Shown here: positions 57,719-64,000 of the stretch, piece by piece
Layout of the letters: every line of letters starts with the position of its first letter
How positions within the stretch are numbered: position 1 is the stretch's first letter
Source of the DNA: Rhizobium grahamii CCGE 502
Lineage (GTDB): Bacteria; Pseudomonadota; Alphaproteobacteria; Rhizobiales; Rhizobiaceae
NCBI RefSeq assembly: GCF_000298315.2
Contig: NZ_AEYE02000013.1
Coordinates: 62,001 to 126,000 of the forward strand
Direction of reading: 5' to 3'
Length of the DNA: 64,000 nucleotides
The notes under the pieces: model-generated
What the model was told of the DNA's origin: nothing
Seen by the model: the letters and a program-made list of their open reading frames with translations, nothing else
The model's database searches: none
Position numbers and translations under genes: made by a program

Positions 57719-58594
57719 ATGCTCACTGGCAGGCCACATACTCGCGATGAAATCCTTCATCACCCTCTATTTCTGTCGATAGAACGCCAGATCGCACTCC
57801 ATCTCATCGGCATCCACAAACGTGCTCCTCGCCTTGCCCGCCTTGCTGCGTCGCACCAGAAGTGGCTGCTGACACAGACGCTGTTCGCCATGCACACTGG
57901 ACGCGATAGAAGCAATCCGGTCTCGGGCCTTACGGCCAGTCGCATGATGCAGGTCGCCAAGGAGTTCGATCTCGCCAGCAAGAACACGGCGGCCTCGTTC
58001 CTTGCCGAACTGATCGCCTACAAGTTTTTGCGGGATGCTGCCGATGAAACACCCGATCGGCGCCTCCGCCGCCTCGAGACGACGGAACTCAGCGAGGAGG
58101 CCATGGCCTCCTGGTTCCAGGGACATATGGCCTGCCTCGATCAACTCGACGGTGGCAACCGCGCCAGTCTGACCGCAGATGACCCTCGGCTCTTTTGTCT
58201 GGCACAGCCGCGCGCCGCCCGTGCCCTGATCCAGGACCCGGTGTGGAAGGAGCCGCGCGCGAGCATTGGTCACTTCCTCTGGTCCGATGTCGGCGGTCTC
58301 GTACTGCACGAGCTGATAAGCCGCCTCCCGGACGACGCGCGTGAACAACATCGCATTCTGTTGAAAGGCGTGAGCATAAGCGAAATCGCCAATGAATTCG
58401 GTATCTCTCTGACCAACCTCAAGCGGATGTTCAAGAAAGCCGAAACGGACAACCTGCTTGGCTGGGAAAGCCCTCGCAACCGCGGCGCGCTTTGGCTCTC
58501 GCGCACGTTCATCGAGGACTACTTCTACTGGCAATCCGCAAAGTTCGCCGAGCTGGACAGCGCGATCCACTGGGCCGCTGGCCAAATCCGCTAG
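57719..58594 (+). CDS. orphan helix-turn-helix protein, not recognised
   Basis: 291 aa, mostly helical, no signal or membrane segment. A helix-turn-helix near residue 220 (ILLKGVSISEIANEFGISLT then NLKRMFKKAE) resembles AraC/FIS-type recognition helices, preceded by a long helical domain with MMQVAKEFDLASKNTAASFL that may be a second one. The reading frame has the codon use of its neighbours, so it is likely a real gene. No known family comes to mind; a DNA-binding regulator is the best guess. No strong ribosome site before ATG 57719. Confidence 0.6.
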   Translation: MLTGRPHTRDEILHHPLFLSIERQIALHLIGIHKRAPRLARLAASHQKWLLTQTLFAMHTGRDRSNPVSGLTASRMMQVAKEFDLASKNTAASFLAELIAYKFLRDAADETPDRRLRRLETTELSEEAMASWFQGHMACLDQLDGGNRASLTADDPRLFCLAQPRAARALIQDPVWKEPRASIGHFLWSDVGGLVLHELISRLPDDAREQHRILLKGVSISEIANEFGISLTNLKRMFKKAETDNLLGWESPRNRGALWLSRTFIEDYFYWQSAKFAELDSAIHWAAGQIR

Positions 58595-58740
58595 TGGGTT
58601 GCCAATCGGTGTGGTGGTGGAACGGCGCGCGACAAACCCGCAGCCCCACGGATTGGCGACCTGCAAATGCGCCGCAACCGCTTAACCTCAGGATCCGCGC
58701 GACATGTGATGCCCGCTACGAGCAGTCGGTCCGTTCCAAA

Positions 58741-58766
58741 ATAAAAAAGCCCGGCATCGCCGGGCT
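58741..58766 (-). terminator. rho-independent terminator after aroG
   Basis: AGCCCGGC / GCCGGGCT arms with an ATC loop; on the minus strand followed by a TTTTT run. 23 bp past the aroG stop. Confidence 0.88.
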
Positions 58767-58788
58767 CCTTCTTTCACATTCGCCTTGA

Positions 58789-60162
58789 TCAGGCGTTGGC
58801 GGCCATCCGCTTTTCGTCGCGGCCGCCCTTCATGCGCTCTGCCAACAGGAAGGCAAGTTCCAACGCCTGGTCGGCATTGAGACGCGGGTCGCAATGCGTG
58901 TGGTAGCGATCGTGCAGATCTTCGGCCGTTACGGCACGAGCGCCGCCAGTGCATTCCGTGACATCCTTGCCGGTCATCTCGATATGAATGCCGCCCGGAT
59001 GCGAGCCCTCGGCGCGATGGATCTGGAAGAAGCTCTCGACTTCCGACAGGATCCGCTCGAACGGGCGCGTCTTGTAGTTGTTCAGCGTGATCGTGTTGCC
59101 GTGCATCGGATCGCAGGACCAGACGACCTTGCGGCCTTCGCGCTCTACAGCACGAATGAGGCGCGGCAGATGGTCGGCGACCTTGTCGTGTCCGAAGCGG
59201 CAGATCAACGTCAACCGGCCCGCCTCGTTCTGCGGGTTGAGAATGTCGATGAGGTTCAGAAGGTCGTCTGCCTGCAGCGACGGGCCGCACTTGAGACCGA
59301 TCGGGTTCTTGATGCCACGGCAGTATTCGACGTGGGCATGGTCGGCCTGACGGGTGCGGTCGCCAATCCAGATCATGTGGCCTGACGTTGCGTACCAGTC
59401 GCCGGACGTCGAGTCGACACGAGTCAACGCTTCTTCGTAGCCCAGCAGCAGCGCTTCGTGGCTGGTGAAGAAGTCCGTCTCGCGCAGGCTCGGATTGTTT
59501 TCCGCGCTGATGCCGATCGCCTTCATGAAATCCATGGTTTCGCTGATGCGGCCGGCAAGCTTGCGGTAGCGCTCGCCCTGCGGGCTGTCCTTGACGAAGC
59601 CGAGCATCCACTGATGGACGTTCTCGAGGTTGGCGTAACCACCCATCGCGAAGGCGCGCAGCAGGTTCAGCGTCGCAGCCGACTGACGATAGGCCATCGC
59701 CTGCCGCTCCGGGTTCGGAACGCGGGCTTCCTCGGTGAACTCGATGCCATTGACGATATCGCCACGGTAGCTCGGCAGCGAAACGCCGTTCTGCGTCTCG
59801 ATCCCGGAAGAGCGCGGCTTGGCAAACTGGCCGGCGATACGTCCGACCTTGACCACCGGCAACTGCGCGCCGAACGTCAGCACAACGGCCATCTGCAGGA
59901 ATGCACGGAAGAAGTCCCGGATGTTATCCGCGCCGTGCTCGGCGAAGCTCTCGGCACAATCTCCGCCCTGTAGCAGGAAACCATTGCCTTCAGCGACGTT
60001 TGCAAGGTGCTTTTTCAGGCGACGAGCTTCCCCCGCAAAGACGAGCGGCGGATAGGACGCGAGCGTGGCTTCCGTTGCTGCCAATGCCGCCTGGTCCGGA
60101 TAGTCCGGAACCTGCTGGATCGGTTTTTGCCGCCAACTGCTCGGTGTCCAATTCTCTGCCAT
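58789..60162 (-). CDS. aroG: class II 3-deoxy-D-arabino-heptulosonate 7-phosphate synthase
   Basis: 457 aa from ATG 60162 ([20 protein letters not shown]); an ATG seven codons earlier is less likely. Class II (plant-like) DAHP synthase: [14 protein letters not shown] near 70, [62 protein letters not shown]. First step of the shikimate pathway from PEP and erythrose 4-phosphate. The 288 bp upstream hold a 7-bp hairpin just before the start and otherwise nothing I recognise. No leader peptide rich in aromatic codons is evident. Confidence 0.96.
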   Translation of the reverse strand: MAENWTPSSWRQKPIQQVPDYPDQAALAATEATLASYPPLVFAGEARRLKKHLANVAEGNGFLLQGGDCAESFAEHGADNIRDFFRAFLQMAVVLTFGAQLPVVKVGRIAGQFAKPRSSGIETQNGVSLPSYRGDIVNGIEFTEEARVPNPERQAMAYRQSAATLNLLRAFAMGGYANLENVHQWMLGFVKDSPQGERYRKLAGRISETMDFMKAIGISAENNPSLRETDFFTSHEALLLGYEEALTRVDSTSGDWYATSGHMIWIGDRTRQADHAHVEYCRGIKNPIGLKCGPSLQADDLLNLIDILNPQNEAGRLTLICRFGHDKVADHLPRLIRAVEREGRKVVWSCDPMHGNTITLNNYKTRPFERILSEVESFFQIHRAEGSHPGGIHIEMTGKDVTECTGGARAVTAEDLHDRYHTHCDPRLNADQALELAFLLAERMKGGRDEKRMAANA

Positions 60163-60180
60163 GTCACTCACCTGCTCCAG

Positions 60181-60199
60181 CATCCGGTCCGTCCGGATG
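60181..60199 (-). promoter_or_regulatory. leader hairpin of aroG
   Basis: CATCCGG / CCGGATG, 7 bp with a five-base loop, ending 18 bp before the aroG start. Too close to the ribosome site to ignore, too short to call a known element. Confidence 0.35.
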
Positions 60200-60450
60200 T
60201 TCCGTCCTAAAAATGTTGGGCGGCTTATAAACCGTTAGCGTCATCTTGCATAGCGGCGTTCCGCTCTTTGGCGTTACTGATTCAATCGACCAACAACAGC
60301 CGATATAAAGGAATTCCGCGCCGCGTTTTCAAACATAGGCGCGCAATTTAACGGTCAATAAAGCAAGACAGTTTGTATCTATTTTAAGCTTGTACCGTAG
60401 AAACACCGTCAATTCTAACAGCGCGTCATGACGACCCCGCTTGATCACCG

Positions 60451-61779
60451 ATGGCATGGTGGAACCGTGGGTTTGATTTCGTGCGCAGCTTGTATCATTT
60501 CTGCACTGACCGTTCTGGCAATTTCGGGATGCTGACAGCCATCCTGATGGTACCCCTGATCGGCTCGGCGGGCGTGGCCGTCGACTTCGCCCACGCGCTC
60601 AGCCTGCGCACGCAGCTCTATGCGGCAGCAGACGCCGCGGCCGTCGGAGCGATCTCCGCGAAATCGGCTGCAGCTACCGCCGCCATGAAGATGACCATTG
60701 ACGGGCCGATATCCACCGGACAGGACGACGCCCGAAACATTTTTGTCAGCCAAATGCAGGGCGAACTTACCGCAAGTCAGGTGGCCGTGGATGTGCAGGT
60801 CAGCCGCGCATCCAACAAGTTGAACTCTTCCGTTAGCTTTACCGCCTCGGTTCCGACCACCTTCATGCAGGTTCTCGGCCGCAAGACGGTCGATATCTCG
60901 GGCACCGCCACGGCGACCTTCCAGACGGCGTCGTTCATAGATTTCTACATCCTTATCGACAATACACCGTCGATGGGCGTCGGCGCGACACCGGCCGATG
61001 TCGCTCTCATGGAACAAAAAACCCCCGATACCTGTGCCTTTGCTTGCCATATCGTCTCGGAAACAGGCGTCGTGGACAAGAACAGCTACTACAACATCGC
61101 GCGCAACAACGGCGTAACGCTACGCGTCGACGTGGTTCGCCAGGCTACGCAGAAACTCACCGAGACAGCCAAGACCGAGCGGGCTTCCGAGAACCAGTTT
61201 AAAATGGGTGTCTACACTTTTGGCAAGAAGGCCGAAGACGCAAACCTGACGACGATCTCCGCGCCGATCACCGACCTCGACAAGGTCGCCACCTATACGA
61301 ATGCAGTCACCCTGATGTCGATCCCCAGGCAAGGGTACAATAACGACCAGCAAACGAGCTTCGACAGCTCGCTTACTCAGATGAACAAGATCATCTCAAC
61401 GCCGGGCGATGGCAGCACCGAAGCGCAGCCTCAAAAAATTCTGTTCTTCGTATCCGACGGCGTCGGCGACAGCCAGAAGTCGAACTGTACGAAGCCGAAG
61501 ACCGGCGAGCGCTGCCAGGAGCCGATCGATGTTTCCTTCTGCAAGCCGCTGAAAGACCGAGGCGTCAAGATCGCCGTGCTCTACACGACCTACCTGCCGC
61601 TCCCGAAGAACAGCTGGTACAATAGCTGGATCAAGCCCTTCCAAAACGAAATCCCGACGAAGATGCAGAACTGCGCTTCCCCGGGTCTCTATTTCGAGGT
61701 GACGCCGACCCAGGGCATTACCGATGCGATGCAGGCGCTATTCCTCAAGGTCATCCGCATGCCGCGCATCACCAGTTGA
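60451..61779 (+). CDS. TadG-like pilus-type protein with a von Willebrand A domain
   Basis: 442 aa. An N-terminal TadE/TadG-type segment (RSGNFGMLTAILMVPLIGSA with AVDFAHALSLRTQLYAAADA), one membrane helix exposing the rest to the periplasm, then a VWA domain from about 165 (FIDFYILIDNTPSMGVGATP, KILFFVSDGVGDS). The MIDAS DxSxS is D-N-T-P-S, i.e. a threonine at the second site. No other tad/flp gene is in the window. Role could be surface adhesion or envelope assembly. Start at ATG 60451 has no clear ribosome site. Confidence 0.78.
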   Translation: MAWWNRGFDFVRSLYHFCTDRSGNFGMLTAILMVPLIGSAGVAVDFAHALSLRTQLYAAADAAAVGAISAKSAAATAAMKMTIDGPISTGQDDARNIFVSQMQGELTASQVAVDVQVSRASNKLNSSVSFTASVPTTFMQVLGRKTVDISGTATATFQTASFIDFYILIDNTPSMGVGATPADVALMEQKTPDTCAFACHIVSETGVVDKNSYYNIARNNGVTLRVDVVRQATQKLTETAKTERASENQFKMGVYTFGKKAEDANLTTISAPITDLDKVATYTNAVTLMSIPRQGYNNDQQTSFDSSLTQMNKIISTPGDGSTEAQPQKILFFVSDGVGDSQKSNCTKPKTGERCQEPIDVSFCKPLKDRGVKIAVLYTTYLPLPKNSWYNSWIKPFQNEIPTKMQNCASPGLYFEVTPTQGITDAMQALFLKVIRMPRITS

Positions 61780-61784
61780 TCGGC

Positions 61785-63170
61785 TTAGACCCGAACGCCG
61801 TCCCGAATCCGATAGCTCGGCGCATACATTGTGACGAGTTCTTCGGACGCCGTCGGATGCACGGCCATAGTACGGTCGAAATCGTCCTTCGTGCAGCCTG
61901 CCTTTAGCGTAATACCAAGGATTTGCGCCATCTCTCCGGCATCGTGGCCGAGGATATGCGCGCCGACCACCTTCCTGCTCGAAGCATCGACAATCAGCTT
62001 CATGATCATTTTCTCGCCCCTCCCCGACAGCGTCGCCTTCAGCGGCCGGAACTGGGCGCGATAGACCTCAAGCTCCTTGTAGCGCTTGCTCGCCTCTTCC
62101 TCCGTCAGCCCTACGGTGCCGATTTCCGGCTGCGAGAAAACAGCCGTTGCGATCGTCTCGTGATCCGGCTTGGTTGGGTTGCCCTTGTACTCGGTTTCGA
62201 TGAAGCACATCGCCTCGTGGATTGCCACCGGCGTTAGTTGGACCCGGTCGGTGACGTCGCCGAGCGCATATATATTCGGGACGCTGGTACGCGAATATTC
62301 GTCGACGACGACTGCACCGCGTTCGTCGGTCTTCACGCCGGCGGTTTCCAGGCCGAGGCCTTCCGTGTTGGGGATGCGTCCAAGCGCCAGCATGACCACA
62401 TCGGCCGTCAGCGTACCGTTCTTCAACGTCTCTATGGAAAGTCGCCCCTCCTGCTTCGAGACGCTCTCCAGAGTGTCGTGGCAGAGAATGCGAATGCCCT
62501 TCGCGGCCATCGCCTCGTGCAGCCCCTGGCGAAGATCCTGGTCGAAACGCGAAAGGATTTCGGCGCCACGGTAAATCAGCGTCGTTTCGACGCCGAGGCC
62601 GTGAAATATATTGGCAAACTCCACTGCGATGTAGCCACCGCCGGCAATGACGATCGCCTTCGGAAGCTCTTCCAGATGAAAAGCCTCGTTGGATGAAATA
62701 CAGAACTCATGTCCCGGCAAGGCAGCGTGCGGGTTAGGCCGACCGCCCGTCGCGATTACGATGGTCTTGGCGGTCACCGTCTTGCCGGTATTGACCAGTC
62801 GAACCGTATGCGCGTCAACCAGCTCAGCGCGCGTCTCCAGTATCTCGGCGTTAGCGCCAGCGAGGCCCTTCTTGTAGAGCCCTTCCAGACGCGCGATTTC
62901 GTTGTCCTTCGCGGCGATAAGTTTCTTCCAATCGAACGAACTCGCACCCACCGTCCAGCCGAAACCGGCGGCGTCCTCGAAATGCTCGTGGAACTGGGCC
63001 GCATAGACAAAGAGTTTTTTGGGCACACAGCCACGGATCACGCAGGTTCCGCCGTAACGGTACTCCTCGGCAATCGCGACCTTGTTACCGAGCGATGCCG
63101 CTACACGGGCGCTTCGCACGCCGCCGGAACCGCCACCAATGACAAAGAGATCGTAATCGTAGGACGTCAT
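61785..63170 (-). CDS. gor: glutathione-disulfide reductase
   Basis: 461 aa. FAD-binding VIGGGSGGVRSAR at the N-terminus, redox-active Cys43/Cys48 in GGTCVIRGCVPKKLFVYA, NADPH domain GGGYIAVEFANIFHGLG, and C-terminal HPTASEELVTMY with the catalytic His438. Uses NADPH to regenerate glutathione. Downstream of the DUF2059 gene on the same strand, with a terminator between them. Confidence 0.95.
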   Translation of the reverse strand: MTSYDYDLFVIGGGSGGVRSARVAASLGNKVAIAEEYRYGGTCVIRGCVPKKLFVYAAQFHEHFEDAAGFGWTVGASSFDWKKLIAAKDNEIARLEGLYKKGLAGANAEILETRAELVDAHTVRLVNTGKTVTAKTIVIATGGRPNPHAALPGHEFCISSNEAFHLEELPKAIVIAGGGYIAVEFANIFHGLGVETTLIYRGAEILSRFDQDLRQGLHEAMAAKGIRILCHDTLESVSKQEGRLSIETLKNGTLTADVVMLALGRIPNTEGLGLETAGVKTDERGAVVVDEYSRTSVPNIYALGDVTDRVQLTPVAIHEAMCFIETEYKGNPTKPDHETIATAVFSQPEIGTVGLTEEEASKRYKELEVYRAQFRPLKATLSGRGEKMIMKLIVDASSRKVVGAHILGHDAGEMAQILGITLKAGCTKDDFDRTMAVHPTASEELVTMYAPSYRIRDGVRV

Positions 63171-63228
63171 GAGAAGCTCCGGAAGGAATCGGCAGGGTGA
63201 AAGTGATATAGTATTGGCTGTACTAAAA

Positions 63229-63255
63229 ACAAAAGCCCGGACGATGCCGGGCTTT
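63229..63255 (-). terminator. rho-independent terminator between the DUF2059 gene and gor
   Basis: AAAGCCCGG / CCGGGCTTT arms with a six-base loop; the minus strand continues into TTTTGTTTTT. Suggests gor has its own promoter. Confidence 0.8.
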
Positions 63256-63275
63256 CGATCTCTTACAGGTACAGC

Positions 63276-63863
63276 TTACGGCTTCGGCTTCGGGGCCGGC
63301 GCGGCGGGCTTCGGTGCCGTCGTTGCGGCCGGGTTGGCCGGATCGGCGGCCGGCGGCGGAGCCTTGATGACCTTGGCAAGCTCGGTGCTGGTCTGCTTCT
63401 GCAGATCACGGGAGATACCCTGTGCCCAGATATCAGCCGCCTTCACGGTTTCGCGAGATGCGATCGGGCCATCCTTCAGAAGCTTCTTGCCGACTTCCGA
63501 GTTGTAGAAATCGGCAATTGCGTTGAGTTCTTCGACCGAGAATGCCTTGGCATAGGTCAGAGCGGCTTCCTTTTCGAGATCGGCGCGACGCGGTGCAAGT
63601 GCCAGCGCCTGCTTATCGACCTCAGCCGTGATGGCATCCTGGTAGTTCGGAGAATCCTGGATCAGGTCGGCCTTCAGGCGCTCGGCGAGGCCCGGTAGGA
63701 TGTTGTCGAACTGCACAGTTGCACCGATCGCGTCGATAGCGGCGCGGGCTGCCTTCAGCTGCTCCGGAGATGCTTCCTGCGCGTGTGCGACAGAGCCGAA
63801 TGCAACGCCCGAAAGAATAACGGTCGCAGCAGCAAAACGGCCAAGACCTGCAAATTTAATCAT
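63276..63863 (-). CDS. secreted DUF2059 protein
   Basis: 195 aa from ATG 63863; AGGAG lies 11 bp before it and only 2 bp before a TTG three codons up, so the ATG is preferred. Signal peptide ending near VAHAQEA. DUF2059 helical domain with ALTYAKAFSVEELNAIADFY and SEVGKKLLKDGP, then a proline/alanine/lysine-rich tail. Function unknown. 17 bp after rpiA, so co-transcribed with it. Confidence 0.88.
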   Translation of the reverse strand: MIKFAGLGRFAAATVILSGVAFGSVAHAQEASPEQLKAARAAIDAIGATVQFDNILPGLAERLKADLIQDSPNYQDAITAEVDKQALALAPRRADLEKEAALTYAKAFSVEELNAIADFYNSEVGKKLLKDGPIASRETVKAADIWAQGISRDLQKQTSTELAKVIKAPPPAADPANPAATTAPKPAAPAPKPKP

Positions 63864-63880
63864 GAGTTTCAATGCTCCTG

Positions 63881-64000
63881 TTACCTGTTCGCCCGCAGCG
63901 TGCGTGCACCTGCTGGACCAGCAATGATCGCAAGTGCCGCCATATTGAGAAAGAGCCCGTGTTCAACGACTCCGGGTATTGAATTCAGCTCGTTTGAAAG
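63881..64000 (-). CDS. rpiA: ribose-5-phosphate isomerase A, C-terminal fragment
   Basis: Last 39 codons and stop; the gene runs off the right edge. Reads [20 protein letters not shown] then [14 protein letters not shown]. The PGVVEHGLF motif is the RpiA C-terminus, part of the active site. The enzyme interconverts ribose 5-phosphate and ribulose 5-phosphate in the pentose phosphate pathway. Confidence 0.88.
   Translation of the reverse strand, partial: LSNELNSIPGVVEHGLFLNMAALAIIAGPAGARTLRANR

Overview
The window is an ordinary stretch of a high-GC alphaproteobacterial chromosome. The family content points to Rhizobiaceae, most likely Ensifer/Sinorhizobium or a close relative: CckA, a giant GPR/RgsE-type polar-growth protein, a cysteine-poor rhizobial DksA, a class II DAHP synthase, a malic enzyme fused to a phosphotransacetylase-like domain close to bluB, and CtrA- and alphaproteobacterial LexA-type motifs. 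From memory, bluB and dme are also near neighbours in S. meliloti. I see no insertion sequence, prophage, CRISPR array, rRNA or tRNA, and no clear sign of recent transfer.

Layout. 1-3.7 kb: the start of a LysE-type exporter gene, an IMPase-family phosphatase, ttcA, glsA and rpsD. 4-12.7 kb: a secreted alkaline phosphatase with a candidate Pho box, a HerA-like ATPase, an MFS carrier, murI and trmJ (overlapping), a FUSC-family membrane protein and a secreted orphan. 12.9-16.2 kb: icd, a GNAT acetyltransferase, a GST and an AraC-GyrI regulator. 16.4-22.4 kb: recA and alaS (minus strand, separated by a strong terminator) and the pseudouridine catabolic pair psuK-psuG, divergent from recA. 22.4-30.3 kb: the cell-cycle kinase gene cckA, a FliO-like protein, dksA, and a SixA-YcjX-YcjF group. 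30.5-34.7 kb: a secreted orphan, the folP-folB-folK operon, a DUF922 candidate metalloprotease, a candidate small RNA with an anti-Shine-Dalgarno loop, a 2Fe-2S ferredoxin and an Hpt phosphotransfer protein.

35.2-46.1 kb: one 2221-codon gene for a GPR/RgsE-like coiled-coil protein with internal 44- and 22-residue repeats, then a convergent four-gene MCE/Mla-type lipid transport operon. The gap between the Hpt gene and the giant gene carries an exact CtrA-type motif and a 28-bp imperfect palindrome. 46.2-54.9 kb: a DgcA-like enolase-superfamily racemase, an MFS carrier, an LpxH-like phosphoesterase, dme, a DUF2865 protein, bluB under a cobalamin riboswitch and a TolB-like beta-propeller protein. 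55-64 kb: an LtaS/OpgB-type phosphoglycerol transferase, a DUF1003 membrane protein, an orphan HTH protein, aroG, a TadG-like VWA protein, gor, a DUF2059 protein and the 3' end of rpiA.

Most genes are core housekeeping, envelope and cell-cycle functions. The strongest points for follow-up are the Hpt/GPR intergenic region with the giant repeat protein, the candidate sRNA at about 33.66-33.81 kb, the orphan FliO-like protein beside cckA, and the possible phosphate-responsive promoters. I found no convincing new multi-gene defence or biosynthetic system. All names rest on reading translations and motifs; no database search was run.
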